Positions 17,762-27,122 of a stretch of 64,000 nt of DNA are shown here, piece by piece. Every line of letters starts with the position of its first letter. Position 1 is the stretch's first letter. Below the pieces are notes generated by a model that saw only the letters and a list, made by a program, of their open reading frames with translations, was not told the origin of the DNA and did no database searches. The stretch covers positions 1 to 64,000 of the forward strand of contig CAMWQW010000001.1 of NCBI GenBank assembly GCA_947176505.1, in the 5' to 3' direction. The stretch is from an uncultured Lachnospiraceae bacterium. Lineage in GTDB: Bacteria; Bacillota; Clostridia; Lachnospirales; Lachnospiraceae. The position numbers and the translations under genes were made by a program.

Positions 17762-17796
17762 TTCTTATCCTCCCATCTCTTTATATCGTCTTGCGT

Positions 17797-17847
17797 TATA
17801 TCGGATGACGATATAGTTATTATAACGGCAGCCGATATAGTTGTCAA
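17797..17847 (-). promoter_or_regulatory. padR operon promoter with operator
   Basis: Minus strand TTGACA (complement of 17842-17847), exactly 17 bp, then TATAAT (complement of 17819-17824): a perfect consensus promoter. Just downstream is the inverted repeat tatatcg-gatga-cgatata (17797-17803/17809-17815). Further copies of the atatcg/cgatat half-site lie at 17783-17788, within the spacer (17833-17838) and at about 17891. PadR binding here, shutting the operon, is inference. Confidence 0.85.
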
Positions 17848-17942
17848 TATTTTATATCTCAGGGAATTGTTTTTGAAAAATATAAATATGCGATATAGAA
17901 ATCTTGAAGACGGCGGCAAACATCATGGAATCAGAAAATGAA

Positions 17943-17973
17943 AAAACTGCCCTGAAATTATTCAGGGCAGTTC
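17943..17973 (-). terminator. Terminator overlapping the transducer stop codon
   Basis: Minus strand aactgccctga-ataat-ttcagggcagtt followed by TTTTT. The stem includes the last codons and TGA stop of the chemotaxis-type transducer gene. Confidence 0.85.
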
Positions 17974-18921
17974 CTCTACCATAGCAATCGCCTGCTCAAT
18001 AATATTTTGGAATGTCTCAATCAGTACGCCTTTCTTGCTGTCATCAATATCCATCCTGTCAATGATATCGCTGTAGACTCCGGCAGTCCCGACAAGAGAA
18101 TCCTCAACAGTCTTCACGTATGTACGGTTCCTCTCCACTGCGCTTTCAATTGCTTCCCGAACCTCAACCGTACCTGAAGCGCTTCTCTTCACATCGTCAA
18201 AATACCTGCCCGTCTGCTCTATACTCTTGATATTGCAAACCACCGCTTCATCGGAGGCTTCAATAAATTTGTTCAGCTCATTGCTTTGGCGCTCTACTTC
18301 CACAATGCTTGCATGGATGCTCTCAACCATGTCCCGGCTCGTCTTCGCGAGCTTACCTACTTCCTCTGCAACAACCGCAAATCCTTTCCCCTGTTCACCA
18401 GCTCTCGCCGCCTCAATACTTGCGTTCAACGCCAGAAGATTTGTCTGGTCGGCAACCGCTCTGATACCCGTCAGGCTGTTTCTGATACTGTCCAATGCAT
18501 TCTGCAGCATATCGAACGTTTGAGACATATTCTTAAAATTTTCCTGTAAAAAATTGGAGTCTTCTTTCAACTGTTCCATCTGCCGCTGAGCCTCTGTGAC
18601 AGACTCATCAATCTCTGCCTCCACATCGCTAAAATGGTCTGCCGCCGCCGTAATTTCCTGAAATCCATCCTCCAGCGCGCTCACTTCGCCCTGCGGTCCG
18701 ATCATTTCCTCTTTCAGTCCTGAAAGCCGTTCTGTCGCATATCGCATCTGCTGTGTCGTCAGAAAAACATCCTCCGCCAGCTCATTGACCACCCTATATA
18801 CGCTCGTCAATGCATAATCCAAAGGATACTTGTCAAAATCCGCCTGCTTCTTTGCCGCCGTGGCAGATGCGGAATCCTTTTCACTGTTTTTATTTCCGGC
18901 GTTGCCAAATAGATTCAACAT
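17962..18921 (-). CDS. Soluble methyl-accepting-chemotaxis-type transducer
   Basis: A 319-residue protein with no TM segment and no recognised input domain. It starts with about 40 polar residues and continues as a long coiled-coil MCP signalling domain. The highly conserved hairpin tip reads [39 protein letters not shown]. It should interact with CheA/CheW-like partners in the cytoplasm. It lies 14 bases after a FIST-domain sensor gene, which probably supplies the sensing part. No che or fla genes are in the window. Confidence 0.93.
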   Translation of the reverse strand: MLNLFGNAGNKNSEKDSASATAAKKQADFDKYPLDYALTSVYRVVNELAEDVFLTTQQMRYATERLSGLKEEMIGPQGEVSALEDGFQEITAAADHFSDVEAEIDESVTEAQRQMEQLKEDSNFLQENFKNMSQTFDMLQNALDSIRNSLTGIRAVADQTNLLALNASIEAARAGEQGKGFAVVAEEVGKLAKTSRDMVESIHASIVEVERQSNELNKFIEASDEAVVCNIKSIEQTGRYFDDVKRSASGTVEVREAIESAVERNRTYVKTVEDSLVGTAGVYSDIIDRMDIDDSKKGVLIETFQNIIEQAIAMVEELP

Positions 18922-18935
18922 GTCTTCTCCACCTC

Positions 18936-20009
18936 CTACTCAAATGCCAGACAGCACATTGTCTGATTGACAAACTGTGTATTATAATGTTCACCGACAC
19001 CAACCATACCTGCATGTGAAAAGCTGCGGCACATCTCAGAAAGATAGCTGTCCCAGTAATGTTCATCATTGAACATGATATACCTGAACAGGCAGTTGAC
19101 AGAAAGCACTGCCGATGCGCTGCCAAGGTCACTCTTAATCCTTGAAATCGTGTCCTGCACCACCTCCCGGTAGTCGCCCATGCTCAGTATTGTAAGAAAA
19201 TCCATCTTGTTTGCGGGACGGAATGTGATGATGCTCCCATCCGGTTCAACATCCTTTATAGAGACAATATATGTATCGGAACCACAGACATGTCCAAACG
19301 GGTTCTTGAACGTCTGCGTTGTAATTTTATCTCTACTGATTTCCAGCTCGGAAGTATATACTTTCTCCGCAGACTTGTTCTCCAACGTGCGGATTCTATA
19401 ATCCTTGGGATCCGCCTCTGTCACCATAAACTGCTTTTCATTTCCCTGCGGCTGGATATAAATATTTTCCTTGTACGACTTTATTTTTCCCCTAAGGTTT
19501 TTAAAGATGAAAAAAGCACATGCGTCCTTATAAACCTTTCCATTGCAGGCAACTGCCGATGAATTGCTTGTGCCGCCTGCAAGGTCATATCCCTTAGGGC
19601 AGAGATAATTGGACAGTGTTGTGACAGCGCGAACGTCTACGCCAGCCGAACAGATATCAAAACACGCTGTTTTTCCCCGCTCTCCGCCTACTGCTTTTAC
19701 AGCATTCTCAAGTCGCCTGATATATTTAATCGGCATGACAGATGCCTCTTCAAGAACATCTGCTGCAACCTTAATTCCTTCTTTCATTGCAATGACTGTA
19801 ATACCTTCATCAAAAACCTGCTTATCAATATATGCCTGCCCGACTCCTCCTATCGATGCAACACCGGGAAAAATCCTCTCAATTTCACTGGCTGCGTGCT
19901 CAAGCATATCCTCTTTTGCAACAGAAAAAAACAGCGCTTCAGGCTCTGTAATACCCCTCAATGCCGCTGACACATCACCTTTCATACTGCTGCCATATGA
20001 TACCTTCAT
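18936..20009 (-). CDS. FIST-domain sensory protein
   Basis: A 357-residue soluble protein matching the FIST_N plus FIST_C architecture, an intracellular sensory module proposed to bind small ligands such as amino acids. FIST_N (about 1-200) includes [32 protein letters not shown] and [25 protein letters not shown] (about 205-350) includes [16 protein letters not shown] and [19 protein letters not shown]. The GGAGGA site supports the start. With the adjacent transducer it likely forms a two-protein receptor. Ligand unknown. Confidence 0.9.
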   Translation of the reverse strand: MKVSYGSSMKGDVSAALRGITEPEALFFSVAKEDMLEHAASEIERIFPGVASIGGVGQAYIDKQVFDEGITVIAMKEGIKVAADVLEEASVMPIKYIRRLENAVKAVGGERGKTACFDICSAGVDVRAVTTLSNYLCPKGYDLAGGTSNSSAVACNGKVYKDACAFFIFKNLRGKIKSYKENIYIQPQGNEKQFMVTEADPKDYRIRTLENKSAEKVYTSELEISRDKITTQTFKNPFGHVCGSDTYIVSIKDVEPDGSIITFRPANKMDFLTILSMGDYREVVQDTISRIKSDLGSASAVLSVNCLFRYIMFNDEHYWDSYLSEMCRSFSHAGMVGVGEHYNTQFVNQTMCCLAFE

Positions 20010-20146
20010 AATCAGTGTCCTCCATTCTCCATATTTTTTTCATTTATGCAAAGATCCCCTTTAACAGTCAAGCGAGTATAATCATACCATATAAGCCATT
20101 CTTTTCCTACTATTTTTTTATATGAAATTTATATTTTTTTATGTTT

Positions 20147-21238
20147 CTACCGCCACGGTAGAAACACCGAAAATGTCGAGCCTTTTCCAACCGCTGACAC
20201 AACTTTGACATACCCGCCCTGACGCGTAATAATCTCCCGGGTCAAGTACAGTCCTATGCCGACGCCCTGCTGATCATGCACCTCTTCTTCCCTATAAAAC
20301 CGCCGGAAAATTGATGCCTGACGGCTCTCGGCTATTCCTTTGCCGGTATCAGACACGTCAATTTTCACATACATTTCCCACTGTTCCACAGATACGGTAA
20401 CCCTGCCGCCTTCAGTCGTATACTTCACAGCATTGTCCAAAAGATTAAAAAGAGCCTCCGCCGTCCACTTTCTGTCATGGAGCACCCGGAGCTGCTCAGG
20501 ACAGTCTATCACCACGTCAATCTTCTTTTTCTCCGCACTGTAAATAATGCCACCTACCGCCTGTGCCAGCGTATCATAGATAGGTCCGTCCGTTTTCTCC
20601 AGACAAATAGCGCCGCTTTCCAGCCTAGAAGTTTTTATTAATGCCTGAAAAAGAAAATCCAGCTTGTCCGTCTCTGTACTGATTCCCTGTATAAACTCCT
20701 TCCGTTCTTCTTCCGTAACAGGTTTTGTGAGCAGAGTGTCCGTCACCATTCTTAAGTTGCTGACAGGCGTTTTCACCTGATGAGAGATATCCGATACAAG
20801 TGTCTGTATTTTCTGTCGTTCCTCTGCTGCCTGATGTCTGCTCTCACGCAGAATTTCATAAAGACGCATAAGGCGATGACTGATGCGGGCAAAAAGCGTC
20901 TCACTGTCATCATTCCATTCAAGTTCGGCGTCTTCATTTATCATGCGGTCCAACACTTGACAAATATCAGAGGTAAACCGTGACAGCCTCTTACCTATAA
21001 GCCACATGAAAACCACAACCCATATAAGAGCACACGCTGCCAGCAAAATGCCGCTTATCGGAATCAGCATATCCCCTGTCATCTGATACAGGAAAAAGCA
21101 GACCGCCGCCATCATAACTGTCATTCCGGCAATTGTTATAATGCAAATTGTTTTGACTAATATTGGCTTTCTCTCCCTCTCCAAACCTCTCCTTTTGTTT
21201 CTCTCCATCGACTCTTCTTTGCACACGCCTGTTCCCAT
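20147..21238 (-). CDS. Sensor histidine kinase, intramembrane-sensing type
   Basis: 363 aa. Two TM helices near residues 30-53 and 60-82 are separated by only about 7 residues, so there is no external sensor domain. A HAMP-like linker, HisKA (phospho-His in SDISHQVKTPVSNLRM) and HATPase_c (NLLDNAVKYT, DTGKGIAES, GVGIGLYLTREI) follow. Short-loop kinases of this kind commonly sense an associated transporter or membrane stress. The start ATG lies 4 bases after the response-regulator stop with GGAG upstream, so the two genes are translationally linked. Confidence 0.95.
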   Translation of the reverse strand: MGTGVCKEESMERNKRRGLERERKPILVKTICIITIAGMTVMMAAVCFFLYQMTGDMLIPISGILLAACALIWVVVFMWLIGKRLSRFTSDICQVLDRMINEDAELEWNDDSETLFARISHRLMRLYEILRESRHQAAEERQKIQTLVSDISHQVKTPVSNLRMVTDTLLTKPVTEEERKEFIQGISTETDKLDFLFQALIKTSRLESGAICLEKTDGPIYDTLAQAVGGIIYSAEKKKIDVVIDCPEQLRVLHDRKWTAEALFNLLDNAVKYTTEGGRVTVSVEQWEMYVKIDVSDTGKGIAESRQASIFRRFYREEEVHDQQGVGIGLYLTREIITRQGGYVKVVSAVGKGSTFSVFLPWR

Positions 21239-21241
21239 GCC

Positions 21242-21955
21242 TTACTCCATCCCTGCTGAAAGTTTTCCCTTCTGCGTTTCTCCCATCCACTGATATCCCA
21301 TACCGTACACTGTCTTGATATAACGGTCGCCTTCCGCTTCAATCTTGCCCCGTACACGGCTGACCGTTGTTGTAAGCGTATGTTCATCCACATAATTTTC
21401 TTCCGCATCCCACAACTTCTCTAATAGCTGCCTGCGCGTAAGCACCTGCCCCGCGTTGTTGCAAAAAAGAGCAAGCATTCGATATTCTAAGGCAGACAAT
21501 ACAAGCTGTTTTCCCGCAAGCATCCCCGTTTGACGGGAAAAGTCAAGACAAAGTCTGCCGTCATCATAAATATCTTCAAAAGGCTTGTGATGTTCCACCA
21601 TCGCAAACATTGCACCAATTTTATGCTGTAACGCAACAATCGAAAAAGGTTTTGTAATGTAATCCACTGCACCAACCTCATATCCCCTCACCTGATCTCT
21701 CTCCTGATCGTTAGCAGTCAGAAAGATTATCATCGTATGCTGATCTTCCTGTTTAATCATTTTGCAAAGATCATAGCCATTTCCGTCCGGTAGGTTAATG
21801 TCCAATAAAACCATATCAAATTGCCGCATTCTAATCGTTTCGGCGGCAGTCCGGGCATTGAATACAGAAGTAATGTCATAGCCTTCCAAGGATAAATTGT
21901 AGGTCAGCGTTTTATTTAAAAGGCGGTCGTCCTCTACAATCATAATTTTCTTCAT
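21242..21955 (-). CDS. OmpR-family response regulator
   Basis: About 237 aa. The receiver domain has acidic residues EDD, phospho-Asp in MVLLDINLPDGNG, and the conserved Lys in DYITKPFS. The C-terminal winged helix includes LSALEYRMLALFCNNAGQVLTRRQLLEKLW. The start at 21955 (MKKIMIVEDD) has GGAG upstream; the nine extra upstream codons lack support. It is cotranscribed with the kinase and divergent from a membrane-anchored protein gene, which might be a target (inference). Confidence 0.95.
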   Translation of the reverse strand: MKKIMIVEDDRLLNKTLTYNLSLEGYDITSVFNARTAAETIRMRQFDMVLLDINLPDGNGYDLCKMIKQEDQHTMIIFLTANDQERDQVRGYEVGAVDYITKPFSIVALQHKIGAMFAMVEHHKPFEDIYDDGRLCLDFSRQTGMLAGKQLVLSALEYRMLALFCNNAGQVLTRRQLLEKLWDAEENYVDEHTLTTTVSRVRGKIEAEGDRYIKTVYGMGYQWMGETQKGKLSAGME

Positions 21956-22110
21956 AGTTGTCTCCGTTTCTTTTGATAACATTAATATTATACATACATC
22001 TACTATATCATCTAATCCTCCGAGAAATGTTACAAAAGTGAATATAATTGTGGTATTCTATTATTGATATAAATCAGTATTTACACACAACTTACGAAAG
22101 GACGAATCCT

Positions 22111-22863
22111 ATGCACCGAAGCACTTTTATTGCATTTATTATACCACTAATCATGCTAGCCATTGCTATGACATTTCGCTATTTCAACAATGAGAGTATG
22201 GCACAGATGCCATCCGCAGATCCAGACCCGCTATATACAAGCGGCATCACCGAAAGAGAGGTTGAATTTATGGTTCATGAACAAATTGCTGAATTAAAAG
22301 AACTTGGAATCGACGCCACATCAATAGAAGATAAGATTATCGACAGCCTTTCCTCATTTCCCACGGAAATCATGATGTCAATGGATACCGAACAAATCAA
22401 CGGAATGATTCTCACAAACATTGACTGGCTGCTCTATAAAGACGAGGAGGCAAAGTCTGTAACTGAACCGAGACAGTTCTTTTGCTTTGACATGGAGTGT
22501 ATGGACCTTGACAACATGTACACAATCTTTGTGAACAGTGTTGCCGAAATTGCCGGGGATGACCTTGTGTTCACAGATATTAAAGAGGATACCAGTAAAG
22601 TTGATTATGAATCCGGCACCGGCACACAGACCATTTCCTTTCGCTGCAACGGCACACCATATCAATACGATGCCACCGTCTACTACGATTGGTTTGATGT
22701 CGGAATGCTGACTTTTATGAACGATGCGATATCCGAGCAAAGCAGTGACAAACACTTATATGTGACCAGCGACGGCTATCAGGAATGTATCGTTTTTTGC
22801 CGCACACAAGACTGGGTGGCACGTCTTAAGAAATCAACCGGGATTATATTGGAACAGCCTTGA
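22111..22863 (+). CDS. Membrane-anchored extracytoplasmic protein, unknown
   Basis: About 250 aa. An N-terminal signal anchor (residues about 5-21, FIAFIIPLIMLAIAMTF) is followed by a hydrophilic exterior domain with no family I recognise. Repeated acidic/aromatic segments (FFCFDMECMDLDNMYTIFVNS, then TVYYDWFDVGMLTFMNDA) suggest a compact alpha/beta fold. The start is the ATG at 22111 with AAAGGACG upstream. It is divergent from the two-component system 155 bases away, sharing its promoter region, and terminates at a strong bidirectional hairpin. Confidence 0.75.
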   Translation: MHRSTFIAFIIPLIMLAIAMTFRYFNNESMAQMPSADPDPLYTSGITEREVEFMVHEQIAELKELGIDATSIEDKIIDSLSSFPTEIMMSMDTEQINGMILTNIDWLLYKDEEAKSVTEPRQFFCFDMECMDLDNMYTIFVNSVAEIAGDDLVFTDIKEDTSKVDYESGTGTQTISFRCNGTPYQYDATVYYDWFDVGMLTFMNDAISEQSSDKHLYVTSDGYQECIVFCRTQDWVARLKKSTGIILEQP

Positions 22864-22878
22864 CAGATAATGCAAAAC

Positions 22879-22913
22879 ACCCCTCCTGCCATCTACTCAT
22901 GACAGAAGGGGTA
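22879..22913. terminator. Bidirectional terminator
   Basis: Stem acccctcctgccat/atgacagaaggggt with the 6-nt loop ctactc. T-rich sequence follows on plus (attctttta) and on minus (gttttgc). It separates two convergent genes. Confidence 0.8.
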
Positions 22914-22918
22914 TTCTT

Positions 22919-23953
22919 TTATTCCGCTCTATTCATTGCCATTATGAAATCTTTCTGGTCTGTAAATATCTCATTTGTATATGGATTCTTCTTCTGCGCT
23001 TTCGCTCGCTTCAAGATAACCGCAAATACTACAATGTTCACCACAACAGAGATAACTGATATAATTCCCTGTGCTGTCGGATTCGCCATAGTCGGCATCG
23101 CATCGCCAAAGGCTGCCGCCGCACCGCTTGTTCCGTATACGGATGATACGGTAGTAAAACGGCTTCCATCCTGAAACAGCGGAAATACCTGTGCAAACAT
23201 ACACCACAACGCCAATGTATTTGCACGGTTCTGAATCCAGCCGCCCTTATTCCATAGTGCATTTGCAATCGTAGGTGCAAGCAGAAGCGCGAATCCACAG
23301 TACCATGCATGAGTCGGCAGGTTCAGATAAGTATACTGGAAGTTCCAAATATCATAGGCAAGAATAAACTGCCATGTCATATCAGGCCAGAGCATATCCT
23401 TTTTGTCCTTGGATGAGTAAATCCCCCACCAGCCTGTCATGCAGACAATATTGATGAGCCCTGCAATACCGTTTAAGATATTCCACCAACCGCCGTAGAG
23501 CCATACACCTTCGGAAGACTTCCACCAGCCGCCCATGATGTCGCCCGCTCTGACTGCGGATTCGAAATCAGATACCACCGCAATCAGAATATTAATTGCT
23601 ACAATCACAAAGGGAAATACTTTAAAAGCATGAGATTTTCCCAATTTTCCCCAATGATATTTAATAATCATAAAGCCGATACAACCAGCCAATGCTGCAT
23701 ACAGCTTCGCATAATGGAACCAGCTGTTCATATGTACATAAGTCTGATTCGTCAGTGCCCACTCCGCACCTTTTGCAGCGCCCACATAAATAGAAATAAA
23801 ATACACTGTCAGCACCGCCGGAATCGCAAAGAAGCAGATTCCTCCGCCGATTTTCGTACGGCGTGCAATTTCGTTCATAATGATTAATCCGGCAAAAACA
23901 AGCACCCAGCCCAAAATCTGCCAGCCAATCATACCGCCACTTAAATGAAACAT
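22919..23953 (-). CDS. Multi-pass membrane protein (DUF5692-like)
   Basis: 344 aa with about nine hydrophobic segments and many Trp/Tyr residues (GGWWKSSEGVWLYGGWWNI, MTWQFILAYDIWNFQYTYLN). It resembles the DUF5692 family of unknown function, an assignment from memory. No transporter signature is evident. It is the last gene of the hypB-flavoprotein-hypA operon, 23 bases after hypA, which hints at a link with metal supply or an electron-transfer process, but nothing in the sequence proves it. Confidence 0.8.
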   Translation of the reverse strand: MFHLSGGMIGWQILGWVLVFAGLIIMNEIARRTKIGGGICFFAIPAVLTVYFISIYVGAAKGAEWALTNQTYVHMNSWFHYAKLYAALAGCIGFMIIKYHWGKLGKSHAFKVFPFVIVAINILIAVVSDFESAVRAGDIMGGWWKSSEGVWLYGGWWNILNGIAGLINIVCMTGWWGIYSSKDKKDMLWPDMTWQFILAYDIWNFQYTYLNLPTHAWYCGFALLLAPTIANALWNKGGWIQNRANTLALWCMFAQVFPLFQDGSRFTTVSSVYGTSGAAAAFGDAMPTMANPTAQGIISVISVVVNIVVFAVILKRAKAQKKNPYTNEIFTDQKDFIMAMNRAE

Positions 23954-23976
23954 TTCAATCCCTCTCTTTCTTCACA

Positions 23977-24321
23977 CTAATACACTTCTATCTCTTTGAT
24001 GTTAAACTCACTTCCCTGTAAAAGCCATGTGTCCGGACTATGGCAATAGGGACATATCTTTCCGTACTCCACAGTAGGATAAGTCTTTTCGCAGCTCTCA
24101 CAATAAGTAACGGCAGGCAAGGTCTCCACAATCAGTTCCGCTTCCGCAAAAAGCTTTCTCTTCTTCGCCGCCCATTTCCAACAATTCTGCAAATAGGACT
24201 CAATCACCGTAGATACCTCGCCCAGCTCCAGAACCACTTTAGAGATACCCTCCACCTCATTCTCTGCCGCGACTTTTTCCAGACTGTCCATAATATGGAA
24301 TACAACGCCTAACTCATGCAT
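23977..24321 (-). CDS. hypA: Nickel insertion protein HypA
   Basis: A 114-residue Ni/Zn chaperone that with HypB delivers nickel to [NiFe] hydrogenase and sometimes other Ni enzymes. The N-terminal MHEL nickel site is intact. The zinc loop has two CxxC pairs (CESC and CPYC). The start at 24321 is chosen because it gives the mandatory Met-His N-terminus and canonical length. It overlaps the upstream flavoprotein stop by 8 bases. No hydrogenase subunit gene is in the window. Confidence 0.94.
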   Translation of the reverse strand: MHELGVVFHIMDSLEKVAAENEVEGISKVVLELGEVSTVIESYLQNCWKWAAKKRKLFAEAELIVETLPAVTYCESCEKTYPTVEYGKICPYCHSPDTWLLQGSEFNIKEIEVY

Positions 24322-27109
24322 CTTGTTTCCCTTTGCGTGCAAACTTGACTTTAATCGACTGTTTCACCATATTCGGCAAGATATATTTCAGCTTATCTTC
24401 TGATGCTACCATCGTAGAACACCCCGGCAGTTCCCTATGGAGGGATATCGCATCAAACACACATTTTGTCGTACAGATACCGCAGCCGATGCATTTATTC
24501 GGGTCAACCACCGATGCACCGCAGCTAAGGCACCGTGAGGTCTCCGCCTTCACCTGTTCTTCTGTCAACGTGTGTGACAAATCACGGAAAGAACGTGCCT
24601 GTGCTTCTTCAGCTTTCTCCGGTCTCTGTCTGTCAGTATTGTCATAGCTTGCAATGAAAATATCTTTCTTATCGAGTTCTATAAAGTCCCGTCTGTTTCT
24701 TCCGATGGTCAACGTACAATGCTCGTGTACGAAACGGTGCAGGGAGATTGCGCCCTCGCGTCCCGCCGCAATCGCATCAATCGCAAACTTCGGACCGGTA
24801 TAGACATCACCACCCACAAAAATATCCGGTTCAGCCGTCTGATATGTCAATTTATCGGCAATCGCTCCGCCGTTTGATCGAAGTTCTACTTTGGTGCCTT
24901 TCAAAAGGTCGCCCCAGAGAATTCCCTGTCCTACGCTGAAGATTACGCTGGCGCAGGAAACGGTCATCGTATCATTTTCATCATACTCCGGTGCAAACCG
25001 ATGATTCTCGTCATAGACGCGCGTACATCTCTTGAACACCACTCCTACCGCTTTACCGTCTTTCGTCAAGATTTCCTTCGGTCCCCAGCCGTTATTGATG
25101 GCAATATTTTCTTCGGTAGCTTCCAGAATCTCCTCACGGCTGGCAGGCATCTCATCACGGCTCTCCAAACAGAACATGGACACTTTACCGCCGCCACAGC
25201 GGGTACTAACTCTCGCTGCATCAATTGCAACGTTTCCGCCGCCCACAACGACTACATCACCGCCCAATTCAAACTTCTCTTTCTGTCCGGCTTCCTTTAG
25301 AAATTCTACTGCCGTATAAACGCCTTGTGCATCCTCGCCGGGCACATTCGGTTTCCTGCCTCCCTGACAGCCGATGGCAATATAGAACCCTTTATATCCC
25401 TGTTTGCGAAGCTGCTCAATGGTAATGTCTTTGCCGACTTCGACGCCACATTTAATCTCCACACCCATTGCCTTTATTACATCAATCTCCGCCTCAATCA
25501 GGTTCTTTTCCAGCTTATACGAAGGAATACCATAAGTCAGCATTCCGCCGGGTTTGTCGCTCTTCTCAAATATCGTGGGTTTATAGCCTTTATCCGCCAA
25601 GAAATACGCACAGGACAATCCCGCCGGTCCCGCACCGATAATAGCAATCTTCTCGTCAAAGCTGCCTTTTAATGACGGTACTGTCGGTTTTGGAATATAG
25701 CGCGTCTTAGCATTCAAGTCTCTTTCCGCCACGAACCGTTTAACGGCATCAATGGCAACCGCCTCATCCAAAGTCGCACGCGTGCAGGCATCCTCACAGC
25801 GTCTGTTACAGATGCGGCCACAGATTGCCGGCAGCGGATTGTCTTTCTTAATCAGTGCCAACGCCTCCTCATAGCGTCCCTCTTTGGCAAGTTTCAGATA
25901 GCCTTGCACTGCAATATGAGCAGGGCATGCCGTTTTACAAGGCGCCGTTCCGGTATCGTAACAGTTAATTCTGTTCACATCCCGATAATTGTGGGTCCAC
26001 ATATGTTCTCCCCACTTCTGTTCCTGAGGCAGCGGCATCTTCGGATAAGTCACTTCGCTGCCGTCCTTTTTGCACAGCTTCTGCCCCAACTTCACGGCAC
26101 CGGCAGGACATGCCTCCACGCATTTGCCGCAGGCAACGCACTTATCCTTATCTACTTTTGCCACATATGCGGAGCGTGACATGTTCGGCGTATTAAAAAG
26201 CTGCGAAGTCCTAAGTGCATAGCATACATTCACATTACAATTACAGATTGCAAAAATCTTGTTCGCACCGTCAATATTTGTAATCTGATGAACGAATCCG
26301 TTGTCTTCCGCCTGCTTGAAAATATCCAGAGCTTCTTCCTTGGTAATATAGCGTCCGTCCTTCTGTGTCTCCACCACATAATCCGCCATATCGCCCACTG
26401 CAACGCACCAGCCCTCGGGGTCATCCGCGCAGCCTTCATCATGCACTAAGCGGGAACGGCGGCAGGAGCACGGACTTGCCGCATATTTACCTTCATACTT
26501 TGACAACCAGTAGGAAATATGCTCTAAATCAATGGACTCGCTCTCCATCTCAATCGCCTTTTCCACCGGAATGACATGCATACCGATTCCGTTTCCGCCC
26601 TCTCCCACAAAGGGCGTCACCATTTCAAGTGGCAGTCTCGACATATGCTCAAAGAACAACGTGACCTCCGGATGCTCCTCAATTACCTTACTGTTCATAT
26701 TAAAAAACTCTGCCGAACCGGGCACATACATCGGAAGAATGTACTGCTTCTCGTGTTTTGGATTCTCCCAATTGTACTCCAAAAGACCCTTGACAGACAT
26801 CTCCTGTAATTTCGGCTCCAATTCTTCTTCGGAAATCCCCGTAAGTTTCGCAATCTCCGGCAGCGTTTTCGGTTTTCTGACACCAAGCTTTAAGGCAATC
26901 TTTGCCTCTTCGTCCGTCACCACGCCCGCCAGTCCCCAATACTCCGGATCATCCTGTGTAATCTTCTTGATTCCCAGTTTCTGCGGTATTCTGTCCGTAA
27001 TCATCTTTCCCAATTTGACGATGCTCTCCCGGGTAGGCTCGCTGTGATCCGTCTTGTGCTCCGGATAGACATAATCCGGATATAGCTCTTTGTCTAATTT
27101 TCTCTCCAT
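24314..27109 (-). CDS. Large Fe-S flavoprotein: HTH-like/Fe-S N-terminus fused to GltD-type oxidoreductase
   Basis: About 931 aa. Order: (1) a region of about 330 residues with a winged-helix-like stretch (LPEIAKLTGISEEELEPKLQEM) and unusual Cys clusters SPCSCRRSRLVHDEGC and AICNCNVNVC; (2) a ferredoxin motif CVACGKCVEACPAG; (3) the GltD-type Fe-S N-domain CKTACPAHIAVQGY...CGRICNRRCEDAC; (4) FAD and NAD(P) domains IIGAGPAGLSCAY, VVVGGGNVAIDAARV and IFVGGDVYTGP; (5) a C-terminal ferredoxin CIGCGICTTKC. Likely a cytoplasmic NAD(P)H-linked electron-transfer enzyme. It sits between hypB and hypA, so a role alongside a nickel enzyme is suggested but unproven. Start 27109 has GGAGG upstream. Confidence 0.88.
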   Translation of the reverse strand: MERKLDKELYPDYVYPEHKTDHSEPTRESIVKLGKMITDRIPQKLGIKKITQDDPEYWGLAGVVTDEEAKIALKLGVRKPKTLPEIAKLTGISEEELEPKLQEMSVKGLLEYNWENPKHEKQYILPMYVPGSAEFFNMNSKVIEEHPEVTLFFEHMSRLPLEMVTPFVGEGGNGIGMHVIPVEKAIEMESESIDLEHISYWLSKYEGKYAASPCSCRRSRLVHDEGCADDPEGWCVAVGDMADYVVETQKDGRYITKEEALDIFKQAEDNGFVHQITNIDGANKIFAICNCNVNVCYALRTSQLFNTPNMSRSAYVAKVDKDKCVACGKCVEACPAGAVKLGQKLCKKDGSEVTYPKMPLPQEQKWGEHMWTHNYRDVNRINCYDTGTAPCKTACPAHIAVQGYLKLAKEGRYEEALALIKKDNPLPAICGRICNRRCEDACTRATLDEAVAIDAVKRFVAERDLNAKTRYIPKPTVPSLKGSFDEKIAIIGAGPAGLSCAYFLADKGYKPTIFEKSDKPGGMLTYGIPSYKLEKNLIEAEIDVIKAMGVEIKCGVEVGKDITIEQLRKQGYKGFYIAIGCQGGRKPNVPGEDAQGVYTAVEFLKEAGQKEKFELGGDVVVVGGGNVAIDAARVSTRCGGGKVSMFCLESRDEMPASREEILEATEENIAINNGWGPKEILTKDGKAVGVVFKRCTRVYDENHRFAPEYDENDTMTVSCASVIFSVGQGILWGDLLKGTKVELRSNGGAIADKLTYQTAEPDIFVGGDVYTGPKFAIDAIAAGREGAISLHRFVHEHCTLTIGRNRRDFIELDKKDIFIASYDNTDRQRPEKAEEAQARSFRDLSHTLTEEQVKAETSRCLSCGASVVDPNKCIGCGICTTKCVFDAISLHRELPGCSTMVASEDKLKYILPNMVKQSIKVKFARKGKQDA

Positions 27110-27122
27110 ACCTTCCTCCCTC

